Shown: positions 16,591 through 24,734 of the stretch, piece by piece
Layout: the number at the start of each line of letters is the position of its first letter
Numbering within the stretch: the first letter of the stretch is position 1
Origin: Faucicola osloensis_B
GTDB lineage: Bacteria > Pseudomonadota > Gammaproteobacteria > Pseudomonadales > Moraxellaceae
NCBI GenBank assembly: GCA_964211495.1
Contig: CAXORL010000013.1
Span: forward strand, 1 to 36,099
DNA: 36,099 nt
Direction: 5' to 3'
Program-made: the position numbers and the translations under genes
The notes under the pieces: model-generated
Database searches by the model: none
What the model saw: only the letters and a program-made list of their open reading frames with translations
What the model was told of the DNA's origin: nothing

Positions 16591-16863
16591 GGTAAACTCC
16601 TAGTTAGGTTATTAGTTTACCAAATATTTTTCTCCGTTTTTTTCAGCATACATCATAATGTAGATGCCCGATTATTTCATCCTACGCACGATAACAGAAA
16701 GTAGATGATTCAATGTGCACAAAAAATAGCTTAAAATAAGCCTAAATGGCAGAGTCAAGACAAACTAATTAATTACTACCGATACCAGTCAGCAATCACA
16801 AGGGATTATGATACACAATATGGATAATGATAACTTCCCTGATATATTTTTTAAGATTTTTAT

Positions 16864-18471
16864 ATGAGCTATCAACTTACTCAAGAACAGCTTGATGTTA
16901 TTGAACTTGCTAAAACAGGTAGTCACATGAAATTATCTGCCTTTGCAGGTACGGGTAAGACTTCAACCTTAGTCTATGTGGCACAAGCGTTTGCTGAGCA
17001 AAACCGCCGTGGTTTTTACTTAGCCTTTAACAAAGCCATCGCCGACGAAGCCGCTGAAAAAATGCCACGCAACGTCTATTGCAGCACCTTTCACGCCTTA
17101 GCATTATCCAACTGTCCCGCTTGGCTGAAACGTAAACTCTCGCTACCTAGCATGTTCCCCAAGCAGTTTGCTCAGCGTTACGACCTACGGGATATGCAAA
17201 TTAAATTTAATCGACAACATTTTCGTACCAAAAAGCCCTATGTGACCCGCAGTAAGCTGTCCGTTAATTCACAAAAGTATCTGATTGATAGAGCCCTAGC
17301 TATCTTTATGAAATCTGCTGCAAGTATGCCCCAAGATCGACATATGCTCTATGCCATTGAGGGTGATCCCACCATTAATGAAGAAGATACTGCCTATCTG
17401 TGCCAAGCATTAACGCCAATTATGGTACAAGTATGGGCAGACTATATTAATCCAGATGTTAGCATTCGTATTCCTCATGACTGCTATTTAAAAATCTGGG
17501 CTATGCAACAACCAATTTTACAAACAGACTTTATTTTGTTCGATGAAGCCCAAGACGCTGACCCGATAATGTATCAAATTTTGGTGAACCAACCCTGCCA
17601 GATTGTCTATGTCGGCGACCAACACCAGCAGATTTATGCATGGCGTGGAGCGGTTAACATGATGCAAAAACTAGATAATCTTAATCTACCCGTCAAGAAC
17701 ATCACTAAATCGTTTCGTTTTAGTCCTGTATTAGCTGACTACGCCAATCCTGTACTCACCTATTTAAATGAATCTCTGCCACTCCAAGGCTTTGAACTGC
17801 TTAAAACGCATATCAATACCAGTACAGTGATGCCGCTCGATATTGATGTCGTTTTAACTCGCACTAACGTGATGGCTATTAGCATGCTGTTTAAATATGC
17901 CAAACTCGGCAAAGTAGGAATTGCCAAAAATATCGATTTTGAAGAAACCATTAAATTACTGCAAGCGATTGATGCCTTTAAACAAGACAGTGTGACAGGT
18001 AAAACCCATAGCATTTTACGCTGGTTTGATGACTACAGTGATTTAATTGCCTACCAAGAAGAATATCCAGCTGATCGGGATATTTTGCCCACACTCGATA
18101 TTTACCAGAATTTTGGGTTGGAAGGTAGTATGCAAATCATTAAAGCCTGCCAAGAAGCTGAAACCACTGGCGTTTACGATTTTATTGTTACCACCGCCCA
18201 TCGAGCAAAGGGCCTTGAATTTGATAATGTGCTGCTGGGTGAAGATTTTGAACCCCAGTTTTCTGATAAGGACGGACTGAGCATAGATAGTATCAAAGCA
18301 ACCAACAGTGAAGAATTTAGATTGCTTTATGTCGCTATCACGCGTGCTAAAAAATTACTGTATTCCTATCATATTACTGAGCTTATGGGACTTATTAACC
18401 AAATCAACCAACAAAATGCACAGTTACAAGATAAATCTTTAGAATCCTACCTAAATGGAGACATTAGTTAA
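16864..18471 (+). CDS. UvrD-like SF1 DNA helicase
   Basis: This 535-residue superfamily 1A helicase is expected to unwind DNA 3' to 5' with ATP. Motif I is AGTGKTST (about 28-35), motif II FDEAQD (about 226-231), and motif III is VGDQHQQIYAWRGA, the UvrD/Rep glutamine motif. Motif IV follows near SFRFSP, motif V is VTTAHRAKGLEFDNV and motif VI is LLYVAITRAKKLLY. It is short for UvrD (about 720) because the 1B/2B insertions are reduced, as in the FBH1-like group. It is monocistronic, lying between the IS3 element and a bidirectional terminator, and resembles plasmid-borne accessory helicases. A link to RepB replication or DNA uptake is possible but not shown. Confidence 0.85.
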   Translation: MSYQLTQEQLDVIELAKTGSHMKLSAFAGTGKTSTLVYVAQAFAEQNRRGFYLAFNKAIADEAAEKMPRNVYCSTFHALALSNCPAWLKRKLSLPSMFPKQFAQRYDLRDMQIKFNRQHFRTKKPYVTRSKLSVNSQKYLIDRALAIFMKSAASMPQDRHMLYAIEGDPTINEEDTAYLCQALTPIMVQVWADYINPDVSIRIPHDCYLKIWAMQQPILQTDFILFDEAQDADPIMYQILVNQPCQIVYVGDQHQQIYAWRGAVNMMQKLDNLNLPVKNITKSFRFSPVLADYANPVLTYLNESLPLQGFELLKTHINTSTVMPLDIDVVLTRTNVMAISMLFKYAKLGKVGIAKNIDFEETIKLLQAIDAFKQDSVTGKTHSILRWFDDYSDLIAYQEEYPADRDILPTLDIYQNFGLEGSMQIIKACQEAETTGVYDFIVTTAHRAKGLEFDNVLLGEDFEPQFSDKDGLSIDSIKATNSEEFRLLYVAITRAKKLLYSYHITELMGLINQINQQNAQLQDKSLESYLNGDIS

Positions 18472-18561
18472 TGTATTGTCTCGTCGGTAGTGACTTGATT
18501 TATAAGATACAGAACCATTTGCATCTCCTAAATACTTTATACCTTAATTGAAAATAAGGAA

Positions 18562-18596
18562 AAGCGCTCGCATTGCAAGATGCGAGCGCTTTTTTT
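18562..18596. terminator. Bidirectional intrinsic terminator
   Basis: AAGCGCTCGCA (18562-18572) and TGCGAGCGCTT (18581-18591) form a perfect 11-bp stem with an 8-base loop. A T-run follows on the plus strand, and a shorter one on the complement. It lies between the helicase gene and the convergent 18595 gene, so it serves both. Confidence 0.85.
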
Positions 18597-18915
18597 ATGC
18601 CACAGCACTCTCAGGAAAATGACTAGAAAATTTGGTTTTAAGTTTGGCATATAACCCGTCATCGCTCTTCAAGTCATTAAGTAATGCATCGTCATCAGAC
18701 ACAGGGTAATACTGTTTTAGCCATTTTTCTGCCCACACCCGAATAGCAGTGTAATTGTCCAATCCCTGACTTACCTTTAAAAATCGAGCCATTTGAGAGC
18801 CTTCATTGACATCAAAATCTATTATAAGGTAATTAGCTAGTTCATTTGCATACTCTTTAATCAACTCATTATTATGCTGTAATTGAATTAGACTTTGTAA
18901 ATCGGGTTTTTTCAT
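18595..18915 (-). CDS. Hypothetical 106-residue protein
   Basis: I do not recognise this family. The protein is acidic, soluble and mostly helical: LIQLQHNNELIKEYANELAN, then a tract with WAEKWLKQYYPVSDDDALLN. A strong ribosome site GAGGGG (complement of 18924-18929) lies 8 bp before the ATG, which supports a real gene. It is transcribed away from the XRE gene at 19089, and the two share an AT-rich control region. Its stop overlaps the edge of the bidirectional terminator. Confidence 0.65.
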   Translation of the reverse strand: MKKPDLQSLIQLQHNNELIKEYANELANYLIIDFDVNEGSQMARFLKVSQGLDNYTAIRVWAEKWLKQYYPVSDDDALLNDLKSDDGLYAKLKTKFSSHFPESAVA

Positions 18916-19088
18916 TAGTATAACCCCTCAATTGGTTATTAAAATTAGTTGTGGCATAATACTTAAAATAAAATTATTTATTCTGATTATAAAATAATCT
19001 AAATAAAATATTTTATGTTCTATATAGATAATATATTAACACCAATGAATCATTATGCAAGAGTTTTTTTTAAAATTTTGAGGAAGTT

Positions 19089-19304
19089 ATGCTACGTTTA
19101 AATTTACCTGTACTATTTGCTCAGAAAGGTCTGAGAGTGGCCGATGCTGAAAGAGATACTGATATTTCAAGAACGACGCTATATCGGATGTTCAATAATG
19201 AAAGTAGCCGTGTAGATTTAGAAATTCTTGAGAAGTTATGTCGTTACTTAGATTGTGAACCAAGTGACCTTTTTGTTTATATAAAAGAAGATGAGCAACT
19301 CTGA
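19089..19304 (+). CDS. XRE-family (Cro/C1-type) transcriptional regulator
   Basis: This 71-residue single-domain regulator has a helix-turn-helix at about 16-40 (VADAERDTDISRTTLYRMFN), followed by LEILEKLCRYLDCEPSDLF, which is the YozG/HTH_26 type. GAGGAAG lies just before the ATG. It is divergent from the 18595 gene and 590 bp upstream of repB, so its likely targets are its own promoter, the 18595 promoter or the replication region. Confidence 0.82.
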   Translation: MLRLNLPVLFAQKGLRVADAERDTDISRTTLYRMFNNESSRVDLEILEKLCRYLDCEPSDLFVYIKEDEQL

Positions 19305-19732
19305 AAATTTGAGTTGCTTGTTCGTTTAAAAATTAGCCCTTGATAATTAGAGTCCAATATGAAAAATCAACATATCGCTAAAACGCTTTCTAATGTGTTC
19401 TAAGCAATTTCAAATTATTTAGGCTACCTACATATCACTATATACTCTAAACGTTAAAATAAACTATCTATAGTTAAAATTTGACCTATATTAATTATCA
19501 ATCGATTGAAAAGTTCCAAATTTACTAAAAAAGGATAAGTTTCTATTCCAAGACTAATATGTATTTTTAATTTTTGTACTTTGCTATTTTGAATTTTTTG
19601 TAAAACAGAAAAATAAAAAATTTCATTTTAATTTTTTAATATTTATATCTTTTAAAAGCTTTGTAGGTTTCTGACAAAATCGCTGTCTACCTTGATAGAT
19701 AAGGCTTAGATTATAGAAAAATTTTTTCATTG
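19305..19732. other. AT-rich origin-proximal region
   Basis: No gene is visible. The stretch is very AT-rich, with many runs of A or T, as expected for the DNA-unwinding part of an iteron origin. TTATAGAAAAA at 19711 is a degenerate fifth iteron in phase with those that follow. Confidence 0.45.
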
Positions 19733-19817
19733 TTGTAGAAAAATAGGGTTTAGTTGTAGAAAAATAGGGTTTAACTTGTAGAAAAATAGGGTTTAACTTG
19801 TAGAAAAATAGGGTATT
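19733..19817 (+). repeat. RepB iterons: four 21/22-bp direct repeats
   Basis: TTGTAGAAAAATAGGGTTTA starts at 19733, 19754 and 19776, and a fourth copy with three changed bases at the end starts at 19798. The spacings are 21, 22 and 22 bp, so the copies share one helix face. This is the binding array and origin (oriV) of the Rep_3-type initiator that begins 75 bp downstream. The open frame on the opposite strand here is an artefact of the repeats. Confidence 0.92.
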
Positions 19818-19860
19818 ATTGTAATTTTTCATTATTAATTACAATAATGTTGGCTATAAT
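19815..19860 (+). promoter_or_regulatory. repB operator and promoter
   Basis: A perfect 12-bp inverted repeat, ATTATTGTAATT (19815-19826) and AATTACAATAAT (19837-19848), begins where the iterons end. TATAAT (19855-19860) follows and the RepB ATG is at 19892. Rep_3 initiators usually repress themselves as dimers at such an operator. Confidence 0.7.
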
Positions 19861-19891
19861 TGATTCTATATCTACACGTTAGAGGTTAAAC

Positions 19892-21025
19892 ATGGAAAAT
19901 TCACAACCAAATTCGCAAAGCGAAACTATAGACAAAAACACTATCATGCAACTTATGCGTGAGATAATGGAACAAGAAGGGCGAAAAATAATCGCTCCAA
20001 TATTGGAAGAAAAATTATTAGAAAAACCCAAAGCTAGCAGGATATACGGTGAAGAATGGATTGTTTTACAAAACAGACTGCTTAATGCAATTAGCAATCT
20101 TGACTTAAACGAGCGACGGCTAATTATGTTTTTGTCACCTTTAGTCAGAAAAGAGGTAGATAAAGACCCTCATCAGCAGACATTTATTGTTAGAGTAAAA
20201 GATTTTCAAGATGAATACGAGATTAAAAGCAAGGCTTATTATCAAGAATTAGAGAACATCTGTAATTCACTTCAACACAAAACTTACGAGTTTTGGAACT
20301 TTAGTGCCAATAAAAAATATAAATCAAAAGTCAAAGTGACTTGGATAACCAAAGGCGACTACAAGAGCAAGCAAGGCGAAGTTCACATCGATTTGCATAA
20401 AGATGTGATTCAAATGCTGACCGTTTTTGATAAAACCAATCCTTTTACCAAGTACGAGCGGCAAATGATTATCAAATTGGGTTGTTATGGGATTATTTTA
20501 TTTGAGTTGATTTCAAGTTGCCTGTACCAAAAGGACAAAAGCAAAGCCTATACAATCGAGTATTTGCGTGAAAAATTTAATTGTGTTGATAGTTACCCAG
20601 TCATTAGTGAATTTAAACGCAATGTCTTGGACAAGGCGATCGCTGATATTGAAAAACATACGCCTATACGCATCAGCTACACGCAAAATAAAAAAGGTAG
20701 AGTAGTTACAGAAATTGTATTTTTGTTTAAGAACACCAGTAAAAGCGATAAAAATCTAAAAGGCAAGACAGCTAAGGCGATTGAACATAACCCAAAACAA
20801 GTCGCCACAGATACCAACATCAAATTATTATCGAGCAAACAAGCGGATTACTTTGCCAGTAAAATTGCATACAACCAAAATTTCTCAGGTAAATTCGCCA
20901 AGGTAGGTGAAGATATGCAACCGTTTGTTGAGCGTATCTCTCATGAGCTACAACGAGACATCAGTCAAGTTACTGTTTATATGCCCTACTTGTTGGAATC
21001 GGGTTTTAAACAAGCTGATAGCTAA
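19892..21025 (+). CDS. repB: Rep_3-family replication initiator RepB
   Basis: This is a 377-residue initiator of iteron plasmids. It binds the four repeats at 19733-19817 and recruits host DnaB. The N-terminal 60 residues are a polar helical leader. Winged-helix domain 1 starts near LQNRLLNAISNLDLNERRLI and runs to about residue 180; winged-helix domain 2 (about 185-300) includes YERQMIIKLGCYGIILFELI, KAYTIEYLREKF and FKRNVLDKAIADIEKHTPIR. The C-terminal 70 residues are variable and include SKQADYFASKIAYNQNFSGK. Length and motifs fit the Rep_3 (PF01051) family common in Acinetobacter and Moraxella plasmids. A terminator follows directly. Confidence 0.93.
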   Translation: MENSQPNSQSETIDKNTIMQLMREIMEQEGRKIIAPILEEKLLEKPKASRIYGEEWIVLQNRLLNAISNLDLNERRLIMFLSPLVRKEVDKDPHQQTFIVRVKDFQDEYEIKSKAYYQELENICNSLQHKTYEFWNFSANKKYKSKVKVTWITKGDYKSKQGEVHIDLHKDVIQMLTVFDKTNPFTKYERQMIIKLGCYGIILFELISSCLYQKDKSKAYTIEYLREKFNCVDSYPVISEFKRNVLDKAIADIEKHTPIRISYTQNKKGRVVTEIVFLFKNTSKSDKNLKGKTAKAIEHNPKQVATDTNIKLLSSKQADYFASKIAYNQNFSGKFAKVGEDMQPFVERISHELQRDISQVTVYMPYLLESGFKQADS

Positions 21026-21032
21026 TTCAATT

Positions 21033-21063
21033 AAACCCTAGCCTATTGGTCTAGGGTTTTTAA
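21033..21063 (+). terminator. Intrinsic terminator of repB
   Basis: AAACCCTAG (21033-21041) and CTAGGGTTT (21051-21059) form a 9-bp stem followed by T residues, eight bases after the RepB stop. Confidence 0.8.
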
Positions 21064-21086
21064 TTAAACGTTAATATTAGTCTTAA

Positions 21087-21135
21087 ATTAGTTAATAATA
21101 CACTAACTTAAAACTAATATTTAGTTAATTATGGA
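21087..21135. repeat. Partition-site-like repeats downstream of the par genes
   Basis: ATTAGTTAAT (21087-21096) and a near copy around 21120-21129 match the motif that occurs five times upstream of parA (22142-22232). Neighbouring ACTAAT/TTAACT half-sites run in the opposite orientation. They lie between the repB terminator and the end of the RHH partner gene, and may form part of the centromere. Confidence 0.5.
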
Positions 21136-21162
21136 GTTATAAATAACTAAATATTAACTATT

Positions 21163-21510
21163 CTACTTTTTTTTCATCACGTTTCTTTTGTTTGATGTGA
21201 TACGGTTGTATTCTTCATCACTCAGCACGTTTTGGCATTTGTCCAAGATCAAATGCCGCACAAAGTTACTTACAGATGGCTCGCCTAATTTTTCTACGGT
21301 CAATTCAATCGCTTCGAGTTCTTCAACAAATAAATGCGTAATTAGATTACGCCCATGTTTAGAGCGTGACCGTTCTTTATTACTTAGAGTGTTAGGTTCA
21401 AGGGTCAGTTGCTTTTGCCCTTTGGTGGTAATGGTTTGGATTTGCTTAACATCTGAATTTACATCTCGGATAAAATCAGCATTTGCCTTTATACGGTCAA
21501 ATTTATTCAT
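21163..21510 (-). CDS. RHH-type ParB-like centromere-binding partner of ParA
   Basis: This 115-residue protein has a basic, disordered N-terminus (to about residue 50) and a C-terminal fold that reads as ribbon-helix-helix: NLITHLFVEELEAIELTVEK, then SVSNFVRHLILDK. Its start overlaps the ParA stop by one base (TAATG), so the two are translationally coupled. In type Ib partition cassettes such small proteins bind the repeated centromere and repress the operon. The ATTAGTTAAT repeats on either side of the pair are the obvious target. The family assignment is by context and fold, so a different small DNA-binding protein is possible. Confidence 0.72.
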   Translation of the reverse strand: MNKFDRIKANADFIRDVNSDVKQIQTITTKGQKQLTLEPNTLSNKERSRSKHGRNLITHLFVEELEAIELTVEKLGEPSVSNFVRHLILDKCQNVLSDEEYNRITSNKRNVMKKK

Positions 21511-22127
21511 TACAGTACCTCAATCAAGAATTTATTTAACTCATCATGGGCTTTGCTACTTCCCATTTCTGACACAGACAGACCGCCGATAATTGCATCT
21601 CGGAATTGTTTGCGGTCATGAATCACAGTATTTAAAAGTTTAAAAATTGGGTAGTTGGTGATAAATTTTTTGGCTTCGGTGACTTCATTATTTTTCGGAT
21701 TGGCACTGGCTCTATTAATTACAATGTAAGCTTTTAGTTCTGGGTTTAGCTGATGAGCGGTCGTTACTTTGTCGGCGATATAAGGCAATATCTCTAGGTC
21801 AAGTATGCTCGCTTGGGTGGGAACGATGAGTTTATCTGATATCAATAACGCTTCTCGAAATACTTCGCTATCACGACCAGCGATGTCAATGAGAATAAAT
21901 TCGTATTCGTCGTTGAGTGGTTGTAAAGTTTTGCCTAAGTTATCAATCACTGATATCGAGTTGAGTTTTTCTTGGCGATATTTATTCCAATTGTAAGCAG
22001 ATTTTTGGTCATCGGTATCGACCAGTAAGGTCTTGCCTTTATTGCTGAGTGCCACGGCTAAATTGGTCGCCAACGTTGTTTTGCCAACACCACCTTTGCG
22101 GTTGGCAATCGTAAATATTTGAGCCAT
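21510..22127 (-). CDS. parA: ParA-family partition ATPase
   Basis: This 205-residue Walker-type ATPase positions plasmid copies on the nucleoid. The deviant Walker A motif KGGVGKTT lies at 11-18 with its two signature lysines, LLVDTDDQ is Walker A', and FILIDIAG is Walker B. It has no N-terminal HTH, which places it with the small type Ib ParAs; in these, autoregulation is by the partner protein. The partner begins at the stop codon. The upstream region carries five copies of ATTAGTTAAT-type repeats. Confidence 0.93.
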   Translation of the reverse strand: MAQIFTIANRKGGVGKTTLATNLAVALSNKGKTLLVDTDDQKSAYNWNKYRQEKLNSISVIDNLGKTLQPLNDEYEFILIDIAGRDSEVFREALLISDKLIVPTQASILDLEILPYIADKVTTAHQLNPELKAYIVINRASANPKNNEVTEAKKFITNYPIFKLLNTVIHDRKQFRDAIIGGLSVSEMGSSKAHDELNKFLIEVL

Positions 22128-22141
22128 TGTGATATCCTTTT

Positions 22142-22232
22142 ATTAGTTAATTATTGGTTAATTTTATATTAATCATTAACTAATATAAAAGGTTTATTTT
22201 TTTAATTTTGTATTAACTAATTATTAGTTAAT
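22142..22232. repeat. parA operator/centromere: five ATTAGTTAAT-type repeats
   Basis: ATTAGTTAAT (22142-22151), ATTGGTTAAT (22153-22162), ATTAACTAAT (22175-22184), ATTAACTAAT (22212-22221) and ATTAGTTAAT (22223-22232) occur as direct and inverted copies just upstream of parA. The layout is two outward pairs around an AT-rich core, typical of a binding site for RHH partition proteins. Both operator and parS function are inferred. Confidence 0.65.
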
Positions 22233-22249
22233 TTTTTATATGAGAAGTT

Positions 22250-22476
22250 TTAATAAAAATTCCACTCAGTTCTCATACGTACCATTGCCTTTATAGCTAT
22301 AGCCTTTATCGAGGTCGATATAGCTTTGGTGAAGATAGTGTAGAGATTACTTAGCAGTGGTTGTAACTGTACCAATGTTGGCTTTAGGTTTGCTTGTCGG
22401 TAATGTTCACGGGCTTCAAATATGGATTGACCTACTTTGCTGATTTAATATCGTGTAGAGTCAGTTTTTTATCTTA
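22250..22476 (-). pseudogene. Possible frameshifted gene remnant
   Basis: The minus strand reads LTLHDIKSAK and then, after a one-base shift, VGQSIFEAREHYRQANLKPT followed by LVQLQPLLSNLYTIFTKA, ending at a TAA at 22250-22252. The composition looks like real protein, but no start and no family is recognisable. It lies between mobA and the par operator and is probably the tail of a lost plasmid gene. Confidence 0.35.
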
Positions 22477-22546
22477 TTTGCGTGGGTTGCAGTTAATGAT
22501 TAAGGCAGATTCGGTACAAGCTCATATCTCATAAGTTTTTTTAAAT

Positions 22547-24685
22547 CTAATAACCATAACTTCGGCCCCGATTCAACATATTAAATTGAGATTTCATAGA
22601 ATCTTTAACCTTGCTCAGATCTGATTTATATTCTAATAAATCATTTGGTTCAAAGTGTTTAATAGCCTCATCCAAAGACGACTGTAAGATTTTAACAATC
22701 ACTGAGCGTTCACTACTATGAATATGGGAACTGTTATTACTGACAGACAATTTGGTATTATCTAGGACCTGTTTTAACAACGTATGTTTTAAATTTAAAG
22801 CGGCATTAGCTTCAATCTCACTGGTATTCGTGTCTAAATAGTTGTCTAGTAGGGCGATTTTTCGAGTGTCACCAAGGACTGCCTGTAAATATTGCACTGC
22901 TTTATAACTAGATTTAAGCTTTAACTCTTTTATTGTTTGTTCTGCCATCGGTTCAGCAGGTAATAAAATATCAGTCAAATTAAGCGTAGAAACGCTATAG
23001 TGCTCGTTTGTTAGGGTTGGTGCTATTACCCTAGCTGATGTGCTTAAACTGTTCTTAGCATCGCCATAAGAAGCATTCTGTGTTATTTGCTGTTTTGATT
23101 GTTTTTCTTTTTCTAGTTTTCGTCGTCTAGCAACCCAGGCATACGCTCTTCGTGTTGTTTCAATAAATCGAGCAATTGCTGATTTTGTTCGGTCAATAAA
23201 GTTATCTGTTTGCTCTGTTTGTTGCTGAGTTTTTCCAACTCGTTTTGGGTTGTCAGTATAGGCTTGGTACGTTCTAATAAGGCTTGATTTTGTTTCGTCA
23301 ATGAAGTGATCTGTGCTTGCTGAGATTCGTTGACAGTCATTAATTCGCTGTTCTGATGCTGTAACTCGTTGTTGGCTTTTTTCACTTCGTTTTGTGTTGT
23401 TTCTAGTTGTTGAAACGACTGCACTATTGATTGATGTTGTAAGTTCAATGAGATCAGTTGCTCTTTGAGTTTGCTCTGTGTTGATTGCAATAACTTGATT
23501 TGCTGTTGCCACGTGCTTTTCTCGGCGTCCAGACTCTGCTGTGTTTCGAGCAACTGCTTGTTCTGCTCCTGTAATGAGCTGTTTTGTGTCATCAATTGCT
23601 GATTGTGTTGCAGTAATTCTTTTTGGGTTGTCAGTACAGGCTTGGTACGTTCCATAAAGGCAGAGTTTTGTATTGTCAATGAAGCTATCTGAGCTTGTAA
23701 TGTCGTCACTTGTCGTGTCAATGACTCGTTGGCTCTCATCAATTCGTCGTTGGCTGTCGTCAGTTGTTCTTGCGTTTGCAGCAGTTGCTCGTTCTGTTTC
23801 TGCAATGCGATATTCACTTGAATTAATTGCTTGTTCATATAGGGCTTTGACCTCGGCATTACGCTCACGTATAGCGCGATTGATATCCCCCTTCTCAGTC
23901 GCGATACCATCACGCTCCATTTGGGTTGCTTCTTTACCCATTTTAACTTCTGGGATAATGTCTAACTCACGGTTCGCATAACTACGGCAATCAATTAAAT
24001 CGATACCATATTTAGTCAAATAACGATTGGCAATTTGCTCCCAAAGCTGACGCAACTCAACGATTTCATCATCAACCCGAGACAAACCCAAGCTACGACG
24101 TTTGGTATCAGACAACTCAATGGTTGTCTTATCGCCTAAGATAATCTTTCCAGCATCGTCTAAAGCTACCTGACGAGTCGTCAGCATAATATGGGCGTGA
24201 AAGTTTCTAGGATCAGCACCTCGAGCAACTTCTTTCTCAGAGGGTCTATGTAAACAGCAATCGGCGACAATACCATACTTATCACATAGCGATTGGCTAA
24301 ACTCATGAGCCAGTCGTTTTCGCTCATCTTCAGGTAGCTCAAATGGTAAATTAACAATCCATTCCCTAGCTACTCTAGAGTCTTTACGTTTCTCAGCAGA
24401 CTCAGCTGCATTCCAAAGCGTTTGTCTATCTATGCTAGTTACCGATGACTGATTTTTTATAGAATTGGGTAGGATAATATCAGCACTTAAGATACCAGCT
24501 CTACTTGAATAATCTTGAATCTTACCGTAGCGTTTATCTTCCAAACGTTTACCCGAGCGATAAGCCGCTGAAGCAACAGCCGATTGACCCTTGCTACGAG
24601 TAATGCTTTTGGTGGTTGCCATGTAGATTGCCATAGGTAAACAGTCTTCAGGGTTTTTTACCACCACACATTTAGTAATTTCCAT
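22547..24685 (-). CDS. mobA: MobA/MobL-type relaxase
   Basis: This 712-residue MOBQ-class relaxase (PF03389) should nick oriT and pilot the strand during mobilisation. The N-terminus contains KSITRSKGQSAVASAAYRSG. Y42 is the likely nucleophile, and the metal-binding histidines are H146 and the pair H163/H165 in NFHAHIM. A helical, repeat-rich middle (about 255-520) carries YQACTDNPKR and YQAYTDNPKR in two copies and hosts a second long reading frame. Members of the family normally begin at MAIY, here M18 (ATG 24634). That start would put the tyrosine at 25, as in RSF1010 MobA, and is a good alternative. No clear ribosome site precedes either. It is divergent from the MobC-like gene, with the oriT candidate between. 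Confidence 0.9.
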   Translation of the reverse strand: MEITKCVVVKNPEDCLPMAIYMATTKSITRSKGQSAVASAAYRSGKRLEDKRYGKIQDYSSRAGILSADIILPNSIKNQSSVTSIDRQTLWNAAESAEKRKDSRVAREWIVNLPFELPEDERKRLAHEFSQSLCDKYGIVADCCLHRPSEKEVARGADPRNFHAHIMLTTRQVALDDAGKIILGDKTTIELSDTKRRSLGLSRVDDEIVELRQLWEQIANRYLTKYGIDLIDCRSYANRELDIIPEVKMGKEATQMERDGIATEKGDINRAIRERNAEVKALYEQAINSSEYRIAETERATAANARTTDDSQRRIDESQRVIDTTSDDITSSDSFIDNTKLCLYGTYQACTDNPKRITATQSAIDDTKQLITGAEQAVARNTAESGRREKHVATANQVIAINTEQTQRATDLIELTTSINSAVVSTTRNNTKRSEKSQQRVTASEQRINDCQRISASTDHFIDETKSSLIRTYQAYTDNPKRVGKTQQQTEQTDNFIDRTKSAIARFIETTRRAYAWVARRRKLEKEKQSKQQITQNASYGDAKNSLSTSARVIAPTLTNEHYSVSTLNLTDILLPAEPMAEQTIKELKLKSSYKAVQYLQAVLGDTRKIALLDNYLDTNTSEIEANAALNLKHTLLKQVLDNTKLSVSNNSSHIHSSERSVIVKILQSSLDEAIKHFEPNDLLEYKSDLSKVKDSMKSQFNMLNRGRSYGY
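23113..23838 (-). CDS. Coiled-coil protein encoded inside mobA in another frame
   Basis: A reading frame offset by +1 from mobA stays open for 801 bases (23913 down to 23113). It encodes a Gln/Leu-rich, heptad-like protein almost all of which should form coiled coil, for example NKQLIQVNIALQKQNEQLLQ and TTANDELMRANESLTRQ. I place the start at M26 (ATG 23838); GAGG lies 12 bases ahead of it. The 242-residue product contains two copies of RTKP(V/I)LTTQ, the same DNA repeats that give the two TDNPKR copies in MobA. RSF1010 has mobB nested inside mobA in a different frame, so nesting has a precedent. It could instead be a frame that stays open only because the region is repetitive. Confidence 0.45.
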   Translation of the reverse strand: MNKQLIQVNIALQKQNEQLLQTQEQLTTANDELMRANESLTRQVTTLQAQIASLTIQNSAFMERTKPVLTTQKELLQHNQQLMTQNSSLQEQNKQLLETQQSLDAEKSTWQQQIKLLQSTQSKLKEQLISLNLQHQSIVQSFQQLETTQNEVKKANNELQHQNSELMTVNESQQAQITSLTKQNQALLERTKPILTTQNELEKLSNKQSKQITLLTEQNQQLLDLLKQHEERMPGLLDDEN

Positions 24686-24734
24686 CTTTTGGGAAATAGA
24701 TAAAGGGTGGTGGTCGGGGTTGTAGGGGGTGTCC

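Larger units (their letters stand above)
15387..16648 (-). mobile_element. IS3-family insertion sequence, about 1.26 kb
   Basis: Terminal inverted repeats of about 31 bp run inward from TGCTG at 15387 and from the complementary CAGCA at 16644-16648. They share AACGGAGAAAAA and TTGGTA, with about five mismatches. They enclose orfA and orfB on the minus strand. If the ends are defined by TG/CA as in most of the family, the element is 15390-16645. No direct target repeat is visible, so it may have been involved in a rearrangement. Confidence 0.85.

Noticed and set aside
16504..16704. A 66-codon plus-strand frame at the IS3 right end
   Set aside because: It is a shadow of orfA that runs across the IS inverted repeat.
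19733..19817. Short direct repeats that could be taken for a CRISPR array
   Set aside because: The 21/22-bp copies are contiguous, without unique spacers, and lie directly upstream of a Rep_3 gene, so they are iterons.
19623..19832. A 69-codon frame on the minus strand with repeated KPYFST units
   Set aside because: It is the complement of the RepB iterons; the repeats alone keep it open, and it has no ribosome site.
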